Source: Multifurca ochricompacta (lineage: Eukaryota; Basidiomycota; Agaricomycetes; Russulales; Russulaceae). Taken from it: DNA of 29,362 nucleotides. Positions 1-10,951 of this stretch are shown here, in pieces. Position 1 is the first letter of the stretch. Each line of letters opens with the position of its first letter. The stretch spans positions 1 through 29,362 of the forward strand of contig WTXG01000371.1 of the NCBI GenBank assembly GCA_022496185.1, given 5' to 3'. Position numbers and translations under genes: made by a program. The notes under the pieces were generated by a model. It did not search any database and was not told where the DNA came from. It saw only the letters and a program-made list of their open reading frames with translations.

Positions 1-3000
1 CATCCAGATGCACAACAGCCTTGCGTTGTCTGCGCCCTCCATGTCAAGCTGTACTACCCACATACCAGTAGTATATCTGTTGAGACCCTTGTAAACCAGT
101 CCACCAAAGAGCATGGATATTTGACATTGTTGTACTTGAATGAGAACATGAGCTGAACACACACAATATTGAGCCCTTGCATGCCAGGCTTTGCCTCATC
201 TTCAACAACAAAGGCACAATCACGTCTGGGTCCTTTTCCTTGCCATGATGGCGTCGAGTGGATGCACTCACGTTGCATACCATAGATACCACTTGGGTCA
301 CTTGGTGCAAAGAAAGTTGCCACAGCAGAATGAAAGACAGAGATCTTGCTGGTAATAGGAGGGAGGCTTGTATCATTGAGGTGGAGCTGATCCACAAGAA
401 ATATTTGAGTGAGGTAAGGAAGATTGGTTCGTTCATGACATTTGAAAGCTCTTCCAGTGATGTGGATACCTGCAGGCTAATTGGAATGAAGATAGTGAAG
501 TAATGCACAGATGTATTTCTTACCTGGCGAGCATGCAAGGACAACATGGCCAAGCACATTTTTTTGTCCACAGCCCTCCATTTTCATCATTGCTCTCATC
601 ATCATCTTCTCTTGATGTATCATTGTTTGGCTGGTAGATATAAGAGATGTTTTGAGGCGGGATGTGGCCCGCAGGCAGCATACCGCGTGCCACAAAGTCA
701 GAGTGCATAGCTGAAAGTTTATCAAGATGCTGGTTAGTCATAAGCATCTGACCCAAGGCATGATATCGATTGGAATGCCTCCATGGCTTTTTGACTGCTG
801 AGATGTGGTGTGATTCAGTAATGGATGAGCATAAACCACCAGGTGCACCAAAGTGTTCAATCAGTGAGTGATAGTGAACCAGAGCGTGTTGTTGTGGGAG
901 GGAAAACCCAGCTGTACGGACGCCAGTAACGCGAAATATTTTGCGTAGATCTATGAATTTTATCAATGCTAGATCTAGGTTCTTCAGAGATCTTCATTGA
1001 TATTTGACGGTGCACAAGGTAATAAACATCAAGGGAAGTGGTGATGCATGTGACCATTTCATTTGGCACAAATCCAACTATTGAAGGTAAATATACCTGC
1101 CCTGACATCGGCAAATGGCATGAGATCTTTCTTGTAAGAATTACATACCTTCATCAGTGCCTTTGTGTCATCACTGGTCCACTGCTTGAAGTGACGACCT
1201 TGAGGAAAGCAGCGAAGGCCTGAGAATGCTGGAACAGCTGCAATACTTGATCACAATTACCATAAGATAGATAACTTACAAGTAATGATTCTGTGATGCA
1301 CTGACGGTCTATTTCATCAAGGATCTTGTGTGATTTGCTCTCCCCATGCTCCCGCAATAAATATTCGCCAACCCAAGTAACCAAATGATCTTTGAACATT
1401 CCTTTGATAACTTGATGCAGGAGATCTGGTGATAGCATTGCATGAATATCTGCGTGGGGGAAATCATTTGTAAATGGCTTCAAAATTGCCAAATTAAGTG
1501 ACATTAATTAAATGTCATGATAAGTTAATGCACTATGATGTCATCATCTATGCCATATTGATTCCATAAAGTCTTTGAGTCTAAGAAGTCAGCAAGTTCC
1601 TCTGTCAATGCACATGTGCGCGGAATGGTTGGCATTTCCAAGTTGTCTGAGAAAATCGGAAAAGTGATACATCTGTTGTGTTGTTAGCTGTGTGCTGTAA
1701 GATTGGGAGGATCCGATCTAAGACTTACTTTGGACACCAGCCTTGAACTATTCCGGTTAGCATCACTTGTTCAGGGTAATCAGCGATAAATGTGATAAGA
1801 TCGTAAATTATACACCTGTAATGTCCATCAGGGCATCGTCGGATGGCTGGCTTTGTCATCCCCGGTAGGAGCATCCTGAGTATGGCAGATAATGACGCAT
1901 GATAGAGCTGGCACTTGAATTTTCGAAACTCTGGGTCATCATCATATCTGCGATCACCTATATCTATTAATCAATAAATTTGAATATAATTAAGCAGTGG
2001 CTCACTCTTTGGAATGGCTAGAAATGCTATGGGTACAACGGCATTGCGATGCGCACGACGAATAGTATTGTGGATGTTGCCAATTGAAAGGTATAGTGGA
2101 TGGTACTCAACGTGTCCTGTGGCAACAGACACAGTAGTTTTGTCGCAACCTAAAATAATAGGGCAGTACATAGCTCCGAAGGCATCAGCGTTGGATGCAA
2201 AGATCTCGTCCTATATGATCTTATCAGTTATTTTAGTTTATATCTTTAGATAATTGAATATATTCACACAATGTTTCCAAGAAACGTTGGCCAACATAAT
2301 ATCCCCCCATGTTATGACCCTACTCTTTTCCTGACCCTTACACTGCACCCCCCCCTTGTACCACACTTGACTGTCCATTCCCCTATTCCACCATCCCTTG
2401 ACCACTTTGGCCCCAGAACCCAGATGCCTATGGCCTTGTGCCTAGGACCTTTGACTTGATGCCCTTGGCTTACTGCCTTGGGACCCTGCCTGATGCCTGT
2501 GGCCTGTGTGCCCAGGACCCCACCCTGATGCCTGTGATATGATGCTCATAGAACCCCATTCCTGACACCTGCACCTGACCCACTGATAGTTCAGCTACTG
2601 TGCTGTTGGCTGTAGACCCCCCTTCTCCTGATGCTTGGCCTTTGTCTTGGCCAGTATCTGTACCCTGTCCCTGTGGCTGACACCCATAGGATCTCTGACA
2701 CTGTCCCTGCCAATCTAATCTTCAACTTTGGCTTGTACTTGACCCTCTGCCAGTCATGTGACTCCTGACCATGTGACCCTTGGCCATGTGATCCTTGACC
2801 ATGTGATCCCTGACCATGTGACTTTGGACCATGTGATCCCTGACCCTGATCACAGCATCTTCATCTGATCATTTACCCCTTTCTGATCACATGGCCCATC
2901 TGGCTTATCATTCACTTCTCTGATTCCTGTGGGAGTATTCCCACATCCACCCTGACTCCTGTGGGACCTGTTATCTCCCCATTTACCCCTGACCCTGGTG

Positions 3001-4412
3001 GGAATCCTCCCACACTGATATGACTCCTGTGGGGCTGTCCCACATGATTATGCTTCTGATAAGGCTTATCCTTATCATGGACTATATTTGACATCTTATC
3101 TGCTATTGGAGGATAAGGACTCTGACCCTGTTCCTGATTAGCTACAAACCAGATCCCCATACAGTATATAAGACCCTGTAGACAGTTTGTACAACCCTAG
3201 ATTTGACCTCTTGTGCCTTCAGCCTAGAGATCTTAGACCCCAATACATCAGAAGCCTTTTCCCCCTCTTTTGCGTCCTTGAGATCCCTGCAGGGACCCCC
3301 ATTGCCTCTGGCAATGGGTGTGTACCCTTCCCTTTGAACCCCTTTGCCGTCTCCTAGGGCTCCAGTGTGCTCAGTGCATTTCCGGCACAGCAACTGGGCC
3401 CTGTCTCCACTTAACAGCCTTAGGGGATTAGCTCCCTTTGGCTGGCTCATCCCATCTCCCTCTGTGCTTGATTATAGCACCAAACCTTAACCGATCCTGA
3501 AGCTAAACAGTGCCCAGAGTCTAGCCTTATCGTGCTAGGCTCGTGGCTGAGGTAATGGACCCGCACCAACCCATGCATGCCGCACAGAATGCTCCGCTGA
3601 GCGTAACACCCCAGCGATGCTGACTGTGCTCATCCAGTTCCATATAAGGGCGCACGTCAAAGTGTCCTTCGAAGTCAGGATTGTCCAACATTGCTGATAT
3701 GGCAAGGTCTGGGTCGCGATACCAAACCTCATACGACGTCTGCTTCCAGCTTGGGGCATCCACTGGCATGTGAAGATCTTCAGAGAAGCCTGTAATGAAG
3801 CATTGCCAAGGAACATCACCAAGCGGTGAGGAATCAATCTTTGCATATAGGTCTTGATGACACTCAAATGGCTCAGATGTGTCAAGGCCAGAATCTTCCA
3901 GGGATGCAAGCCATAATTTCATGAGTAAATCTATATTGGATGCTGACATTTCAACACGGCGATATAGGAGATCTGCAATCATAAACTGAGTCTGGTCATC
4001 AAAGGGTGACCAGTCCGCATTTGATCTTTGCGTTCTTTCCTGTCGTGTGCTGCCAGGCGGTAGGAAGTTCCTGTCCAAGTCACAGGGAACAGCTTAACAT
4101 ACAAAAAAAGTCATGTATGTCAGAAGCATAATGAGAAATGCATTGAGATAGAAACTTACCAGTGAGATGAGCATGCTCAATCTGTTTTCTGCTTGGACCT
4201 GAACTGGAATATGGTGGTACGTCTTGATAGTCCAGCCCATTTTGATGCAGAGGGGTCACACTGGAGGGATCCTGTCTTGGCCCTGTATCTGAATGGGCAT
4301 TGGAGTTTGCATGAATTGACCATATGTGGTACGTGCAGCCATGTTGACTCTTGAAAGTGACAGGACAACCTGAGTACAAGCATGGGAGTCTACTATGAGA
4401 ATTCCACATCAT
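1..4412 (-). CDS. Plavaka-type DNA transposase, multi-exon, partial at left edge
   Basis: Spliced reading of the minus strand gives a protein resembling the Plavaka transposases of Agaricomycetes (CACTA-like DDE family that moves its own DNA). The start at 4412 leads into a C2H2-like finger (CLYSGC then HIWSIH). An intron at 4093-4159 (GTAAGT...AG) is followed by an exon with SPFDDQTQFMIADLLYRR and DPDLAISAMLDNPDFEGHFD. After the insert, the exon from about 2210 has GCDKTTVSVATG and LYLSIGNIHNTIRRAHRNAV. Later exons carry DPEFRKFKCQLYHASLSAIL (about 1950-1735), HAMLSPDLLHQVIKGMFKDH, AFSGLRCFPQGRHFKQWTSD, KFIDLRKIFRVTGVRTAGFS and FFAPSDPSGIYGMQRE. The frame shifts by one base near 990 and near 75, so the copy is either decaying or mis-assembled. 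The C terminus is outside the window. Family assignment is from remembered motifs and is fairly sure; several exon ends are approximate. Confidence 0.8.
2310..3509 (+). mobile_element. LTR-like insert (probable Gypsy solo LTR) within the transposase gene
   Basis: This C/T-rich block separates two halves of the transposase and has no similarity to it. It begins TGTTATGACCC, a common Gypsy LTR start. It has a promoter-like TATATAAGACCCTGTAGACAG near 3164, closely resembling the TATATAAGACCCT core of the Gypsy LTR at 17725-18625. It also carries a 15-bp tandem array and inverted repeats around TGTGGGA/TCCCACA. The right end (AAACA at 3509) is a guess: no matching terminal CA or 5-bp target duplication was found. 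Because the downstream coding exon starts after an AG at 2211-2212, the insert may lie inside an intron and be removable by splicing. Short open frames inside it look random. Confidence 0.5.
2755..2844 (+). repeat. Six tandem 15-bp units each starting CATGTGA
   Basis: CATGTGA starts at 2755, 2770, 2785, 2800, 2815 and 2830, an exact 15-bp period, followed by variable CTCCTGAC-like bases. CATGTG is an E-box-type site for bHLH factors. The array lies about 320-410 bp upstream of the LTR TATA box, as expected for a U3 enhancer. Confidence 0.85.
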
Positions 4413-5086
4413 ATGGGTTGAGGGAATGCAGCTGTAAAAAGGGTTTTAGCTATCTATTCAGTCATTGTGGTCAAAACTATATATTTATTAGTATCTTTAC
4501 TTATTTAGATAGCAGATAGGATATTACTAAGCATTAGCTAACTATGGTAAGGATAAGATATACTAATTCTTGTTGGGGTCAAATCTGAAGTGAACGCATA
4601 CAAAGTAGAATCCTTATATACTACTAAATGAATGTGACGATAAGGAGAAAAATATAATCAATTAATTGTGACAAGATATGAAGGGGCATGTTGTGCATGC
4701 AATGTGGAATTGTCTCTGAATCAGTTAATGGACGCACTTTAGATTATCTTATCAGGTGTCTGGCTGTCCGGTCCTCAACTATCTGGTTGCTACCGGTCCG
4801 TCTCAACAGGAATGTGATCTGGTACTCACAAGGCTAGGTCACCATCAAGGATGCCAGAAGTTATTGGAATTAGGCTATGGTAGGAGATTACATGTACTTG
4901 GAAATTTACCCAAGAAAAGTGGGGCGGTACAAATGGTATTAGAAATTAGGGAGATTAGAAATCAGAGAGGATATATAAGCCGATAAAAGAAGGGGGGAGT
5001 TCATGCGGCCTTTCAAATCCTTGAACTCATCCCCCTCTTATCCAAAGATTATATTGATAAATTATCTTCATTCTCATTCTTCCATA
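4413..5086. other. Spacer between two divergent genes
   Basis: Divergent upstream regions of the transposase (left) and the uncharacterised gene (right). It is mostly A/T-rich with no coding pattern. I could not identify a terminal inverted repeat for the Plavaka element. The only supported element is the TATA box at 4972. Confidence 0.5.
4972..4978 (+). promoter_or_regulatory. TATA box of the 5087 gene
   Basis: TATATAA lies 115 bases upstream of the chosen ATG at 5087. The intervening leader is C/T-rich, as is common in basidiomycete promoters. Confidence 0.5.
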
Positions 5087-7414
5087 ATGCCGATCACAAC
5101 ACACAAGGCCAATTCGAAGGCACACCCAGGGCACATTATCATCAATTCTCAGCAGAAGCGCTGCACTGCAAGGCAGGTAGCTGAAGACAAAGCCAAATCG
5201 AAAGAAGAGGAAGCCACTGCCAGAGAGATAGAAGCCACCCAGCATCAAGCAGTGGTCAATCGTATTGCTAACATAGAGGACAGAATCCAGCTTGCTGAAC
5301 TCTCAGTGCAAAAACATGCTGCGAGACCTGATCTGGCCCCAAGCACTAAGTATTATCCCTTACAGACAGAGACCATGGCACATTCTATTGGAATGGCAGT
5401 TACTGCGGACAATCTAAGTCTATGCGATGTGCTTGAAGAAGTCGAGCATGGCCAAGAGGAGTATGTATTTATGTCAAGTTATCACAGAGTGCACATTCCA
5501 ATACTGATCAGTCATGACAGTGGACCAGCTGACCTCGCATCTGAAAGTGAATTTCAGGACGGCAGTAGTGAGGACAGCAGTGCGCAAGCACAATCCTATC
5601 CACCAACTGTGTCACCTGCTTCATTTACAGACATCGAGCCAGTCCCAAACATCAGTGCAGGTGGAGATCAAACAGATAAAGCAGACAAAGATGACAGCAA
5701 TAATGAATTTATCTCCATTGGCTCCAGTGATCCAGAAGATGAGGAAGAGCCAAGGCAGCAGCAGCATAAAGGAAAACAGAGCACGAGAATGGTAATATTA
5801 TTTTCTGATTCTCACATGACTGACTCCACCAACGCCACTGACAACGCCACACATCACTGATGTCATTAGATGCCACGTCGTACAAAGAAGAAATCATCTA
5901 GCACGGGCCAGTTGCGGAGTGAAGTCACGAAGGTGCGTGTTGTAAACTCCACAGTCATAGGGTGGATCAATGAGCACAAGCGAAAGGAGCTGCAGTAAGA
6001 GCATATTTGGGATACACAGTTCATTCTCACAATGATTACCAGGGAGTCCTATTATGGCCAGAGAGATCCCAAGCGCAGCAAGATTGATTCCACAGGGCTC
6101 CATGTTGACTGGGAAAGAAGGATTGAAACTCGTAAGTCACTCTATGTGCAATCAATTGTTGCTATCTGATCATATATAGTAGTCCCCACTAGCACTGGTA
6201 TTAAAAGCGCTGTCACGGCATCCAGGTCAAACTGCACTAGTAGAGGAGTTATCCATGAAGACAACAACACAACATCTCAAGCATCCCAGAATGTCGAGCA
6301 TGGTAGCCAGAGCACACGGACTACGGCACAGGTACTATTTATATTGTTTTAATTTACATGGATCACTCATCGATGTACAGATGGGTATCACATTAAATAA
6401 TGCAGCTGTGGGCACAGAACACAACTGGCAAGATGCCAATTCCAGGCATTCCCGAAGGAGGTACTCAGTCGCAGACTTACCATTTCCACATGGTTCAACT
6501 TATATGCACACATGGAGAAACACATTTATTCCATCTTTGCTAACGTGGGCAGGGTCCATACAAGACCCATTTGGCACAAACACTCATGTGGAGGGTGTCA
6601 AACAATCATGCTGCTGGTTATACTGACTGTGGTTAGTAGCGGTAAAGCTAGAAAAGACAAGTATACTTCAGAGGTAGAAGAAACTCTATATTACTATTCT
6701 ACTGACCTAGAAAAGACAAGTATCTACAAGAGACGGTTAGTCAAAGGTAAAGTAGAAAGTATAGTAGAACTTACACTTCAGAGGTAGAAGAAACTCTGAA
6801 GTGAAAGGGACGAAACAGACACCCTTATATACCCAGAGGGGCCAGGGGAAATGGTCTGTGCGCACTGGGAATAAGTCCACAAGTGCCAGTCAATAAACAG
6901 AGAGGGATAAAGGCCATTGGCCAAGGAGATATCACGTGCTTACTGCGCATTACTAAGGATATCACAAATCAGCTGAGTAAGGTGAGAAAGAAATGTAATA
7001 AAGATATTGTAAAAAGTCCGAAACTCCGGAACCTAATCTAATCTTATCTACAGCTAAAGCGATCCTCAGATGCCTGAAGCATCTCCAGACACGTTCCATG
7101 TCAACAGAGGGCACTGTTAGAGAGATATGGTGTCTTGTATACCCAGACATACTGCTTGGGCCCAAGGAAATGCAGATCACACTAGGCGTGGTACGTCCAT
7201 CATTTTCCTTACTGAGTATTGATCTTATGACCTTCAGGTCGATAATATACTCAATAACTGGCACAGCGACATCGGAAAGGCAGGCTACAAGGCTATCATG
7301 GATATATGGGACAACGACCCATCCTTTGAACTTGCTTCTTCGGAGGAGTGCACAATATATGCTGAGTCTGCTCTCAAAGGCTTTTGCTTTGTCTACCAGT
7401 ACCCAGATGTCATG
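5087..7414 (+). pseudogene. Uncharacterised Agaricomycete family protein, split by a solo LTR and truncated
   Basis: I do not know its function. Six exons fit one frame: 5087-5791, 5870-5994, 6043-6131, 6180-6331, 6381-7190 (containing the solo LTR) and 7238-7414, each with GT and AG. The N-terminal part is charged and helical (QVAEDKAKSKEEEATARE) and then acidic and serine-rich (SIGSSDPEDEEEPRQQQ). The conserved-looking core has DLPFPHGS, FIPSLLTWAGSIQDPFG, VREIWCLVYPDILL and VDNILNNWHSDIGKAGYKAI. I recall similar proteins in many copies in mushroom genomes, often near transposons, but cannot name a domain. Removing the solo LTR and one GAGGG copy restores the frame exactly. After the donor at 7415 the next exon is missing, because Copia sequence begins about 55 bases later. 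Confidence 0.65.
6596..7106 (-). mobile_element. Copia solo LTR with GAGGG target duplication
   Basis: The reverse complement of this segment aligns along its length with the Copia LTR at 25452-25953. Both start TGTTGA and end in CA, and share a TATA box (here 6831-6825) and a hairpin (6774-6803). GAGGG at 6591-6595 and again at 7107-7111 is the 5-bp duplication left by integration. No internal sequence remains, so a full element was removed by LTR-LTR recombination. It sits antisense in an exon. Confidence 0.9.
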
Positions 7415-7469
7415 GTAAGTTATATTATGATGTACTATACTGGTATAGTTATGAGCGTGAGATAGGCTT

Positions 7470-7817
7470 TGTAGATGCGCGCGAAGAAAACAATTTTTAT
7501 TCGTTACTTATTTCTTGCTCGATTTTCGAGCTTTATTATACATTTTACACTACAGCTTATTTCAATATGAACACAAGATCTTTGTAATACAGGGGCTAAG
7601 TTTTGGTCGTGCTTGAATCAGCAACATAGAATAATCAAGACAAGAGGCCATAGTCTGTAAAATCATATGAAAGATTTATTTCAACAGGATGAATAAGAAG
7701 TTCATTGCCCCTGAGGGGCGCTCCAAAAATTAGTCATTCTAGCCCGAAGCTAGAATCATAGATGAGTGTGGTGCGCTTTCGCGCTCCTCCTGCTCGTCAA
7801 TGGATTGCAATCCATCA
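7470..7817 (-). mobile_element. 3' LTR of the minus-strand Copia (approximate ends)
   Basis: The pol frame runs into a G-rich polypurine tract (minus strand GGGGGGAG, 7818-7825) directly followed by TGATGGATTG, the likely LTR start. The far end is placed at TG/CA near 7470. A minus-strand AATAAA lies at 7530-7535 beside the inverted repeat GCTCGA-TTT-TCGAGC. There is no second copy in the window to confirm the ends. Another possible start is TGTTGA at 7686. Confidence 0.45.
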
Positions 7818-10800
7818 CTCCCCCCACAAGCACGACACAAGCCTAGGGAGGAGTTGTGATAATCCACCTTCCATTTTGGAAGGGCTTTGGTTAAGATATC
7901 TGCTGTCATCTGGTCAGTAGGACAGTAGATAAGTTTGAGCGTGCCATTAGATATCACATCGCGAATGAAGTGATATCTTATATTGATATGTTTTGTTTGT
8001 GCATGGTAATTATCCTCGATGGCCAGTTTTATCGCAGCCTGATTGTCGCAATAGAGCGGGGTGGATGCGATAAAAGATGGGAAAAGCTCATTTATGAGCT
8101 TGCGAAGCCATATTGCTTCTTTTGCCGCGTGCGTCGCAGCAACATATTCCGATTCTGCGGTGGAAAGAGTTACGAGTTCTTGTTTTCTCGAACTCCAGGA
8201 TACAGCTCTGCCGTCGATCAGAAAAATGTAGCCAGAGATGGCATGCCTATGCTCTTGACTGGCTCCATCTGCGTCTGTGTACCCTATGAGATCATGACGT
8301 TCACCGCCGTAAGTCAGCTCAATATTCCTAGTGCCGGAAAGATACCGGAAGATCCGTTTAACGGCTTCCCAGTGTAATCGGCCTGGATTTTCGAGGAAGC
8401 GCGACAGAGTCGAAACGGCGAATGCGATGTCTGGTCAGGTACCAACTGACGCATACATCAAACTCCCTATTGCTTCGCGATAAGGAATTTTCATCATTTC
8501 GGCGGCGTCGGCTGGGTTTTGCGGTGAATCTTTTTTAGAATACTCAACTCCAGGTGCCATGGAAGTGTTGTTGGGTTTCACGTCGCTAAATCTGAATCGC
8601 GCAAGAATTGAAGTAATATATGATGTTTGCAATAGTGAAATTGTTCGTGCTGATCTATCACGCGTGATTTTGATACCTAGGAGCCAATGAATTGGTCCTA
8701 GATCAGTGATAGAATATCGGTCGTTAAGTTTCACTTTATATTGCGCGATCAGTTTGCTCGAACTGCCTGTAAAGGCACAGTCATCGACGTGAATGGCAAG
8801 GACTAATAAATGCCCTTCCATGCGAATATAAAAAACTCCTGGATCTGCGTAGCTTACGCGGAAACCCAGGTCAGCTAAGGCACGCGAGAGTGTGTTGTAC
8901 CATTTTCTTCCAGCTTGTTTTAATCCATAAAGCGACTTGCGTAGTCGCATAACTGTGTTACCATTTTTGTTTTCATATGCAGGCGGCGCTTGCATATAAA
9001 TTTCTTCATCGTTATCTAGTTCTCCATTTAGATAAGCACCATTAAAATCGAAAGATTCGATATCCCAATCGAATCGCGCTGCCAGAGCCAGGATGGTGCG
9101 AAAACTGCTGAGTTTAGCAACAGGAGAGAAAGTGTCAAAATAATCGACACCATAAACTTGAGTGAAGCCTCGTGCGACAAGTCTTGCCTTGTACTTGTCT
9201 ATCATACCGTCCGCTTTTCGTTTGATACGAAAAACCCATTTTGAACCTACAATATTCTTATTTTGAGGACGTGACACTGTGATCCACGTTCCAGCTTTTT
9301 CCAATGTTTTGATTTCGCGGTCCATGGCCTCTTTCCAAAGGGGCCAGTCCGCGTGCGTCTGTGCTTCGGCTAACGTTCTCGGATCGCCTTCGGCGTCTTG
9401 AATTGCTGCCGCGATGACGTTGTCGTATTCGGTGTGGTATGCGTAATCTATATCTAAATCAGCAATAGATGCCGAACTGCCTTCTTGTGTATCTGGATGG
9501 TGATATTTAAGCCTGGAAGATATTGTCGAAGATGTGGGAGTGCTCTTGCGAGATGGTTGGCTGTTCGAGCCTTCGCTTTTGCGCCTCTCTAAAAGTCTTG
9601 CAATGCATTCTGATTTTCGCATTGATTGAGCGAATTCGAATCTTTTCTTTGGCGCGGCTGGTGGTTGCATAGTTGCTCTACCTTTTCCTTTTGAGGTTGA
9701 CGCAACTGGCTCGGTAAGTTCTTCTTCGACTTCTTCATCTTCCATTTCTTCTTCGCCACTATCAGTAGCGATGGGCGGTAATATCGGCGCGCTGACTGTA
9801 GATAGTGGTGTCTGAGGCGTTACAATTGATGATTGTGTCGCAACTGATGGCGTTTGCGGTGCGGAAATTGTTGGTTGGACGGTTGAAACGGGAGGTGTTG
9901 GGAGAGTGGCGGCTGGTGGAACTTGTGTCGCAACTTGAGGTTGCGAAGTCGCAGTGGCATAACTGGGAGGTGGTGAATAAAGAGAGACAGTTGGAGGCAC
10001 GAACTTGAAGTTTCGTTCTACAGAAACAGTTCGTTTCTCTGTCCAATACACGCGGGAAGCGTGTGTACTGTCTTGATCGTAACCTACCCATCGTGCTTCT
10101 AGGCCTCGCGCATCCAGTTTTGAGCCTGTGTGATTGTGAACCCAGATGTGCTGTCCCCACTCAGGTACTCTCTCCAGGTTAGGTTTTTCTCAGTAAAGAT
10201 GCTTGAAAGGTGTTACATTACCGAGTGCTTTTGTAGAAGTACGGTTCTTTAACCATACAGCGAAATGAATAGCCTCCCCCCATAAGTTTTTGGGCAGTTG
10301 CACGTGGTGAAGGATGGCGCGCACACACTCCAAAAGACGGCGGTTCAATGATTCCGCCACGCCATTATGTTGTGGAGTATCGTGAGTCATAAGACGTCGC
10401 TCGGTACCTTGTTCTTGCAAAAATTTCGTGAATTCATTACTTGTGAATTCACCTCCACGGTCTGATCGCAATCGTCGAATGCGAACACCGTGCTGTGTTA
10501 AGGCCCAAGCTGCAAAGCTCTTGTAAGCTTTTAGTGCCTCGTCTTTACTTCTCAAGAGCTCTATCTTTGTAAATCTCGAATAATCGTCAGTGAATGTCAC
10601 ATAGTATTTTCGTCCTCCAATAGTAGAAGTTGGGGACGGTCCCCATAAATCAGTGTGGATTTCTTCTCCGAAAGCTTTTGCAGGCGGCGCTGTACACTCC
10701 TTTTTGATTGTCTTGCGCGTTAACTTGGCATATTTGCACGATTCGCAAAAGAATGGTGAATGGTCGTCTATTAAACGCAGTCCGGTGACTGCATGACTGC

Positions 10801-10951
10801 GAATCAACGTACGAATGGCGTCGACAGAGATGTGGCCAAGTCGTTTATGGAGCGTGGGAAGATCAACTTCTTCCATTATCGCTATTGCTACCTGATCTGC
10901 GTGCTCGACTTTGTATAATCCATTTGAATTTGCCGCTATACTGCCTATCTG
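7739..10951 (-). pseudogene. Copia pol (integrase, reverse transcriptase, RNase H), 5'-truncated, two nonsense codons
   Basis: One frame runs from 10951 to 7739, broken only by TGA at 10190-10192 (within LYxEKPNL) and TGA at 8435-8437 (within ASVGTxPDIAFAVS, where CGA is expected). Integrase: zinc-binding HKRLGH and CESCKYAK, catalytic HTDLWGP, LRSDRGGEF and HNGVAESLNRR. A proline- and serine-rich linker follows. Reverse transcriptase: KYKARLVARGFTQ, SLYGLKQAGRKWY and the active site HVDD (YVDD in many relatives). RNase H: GYTDADGA, LSTAESEYVAA and DNQAAIKLA. Gag, protease and the 5' LTR are absent because Gypsy LTR sequence starts at 10952, inside the integrase N terminus. It cannot transpose by itself. 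Confidence 0.93.

Noticed and set aside
2755..2844. Short regularly spaced repeats as a CRISPR array
   Set aside because: The units are contiguous 15-mers without spacers, in a eukaryotic LTR-like context.
3142..3450. Minus-strand open frame of 102 codons as a gene
   Set aside because: It lies inside the LTR-like insert, runs against its TATA box and has no recognisable domain.
4756..4986. Plus-strand open frame as a small gene
   Set aside because: Short, with no domain and no intron or coding pattern, and it overlaps the promoter of the 5087 gene.
8760..8790. HVDD instead of YVDD in the Copia reverse transcriptase as an inactivating change
   Set aside because: Both catalytic aspartates are kept and I believe His at this position occurs in related fungal elements; the two nonsense codons are the clearer damage.
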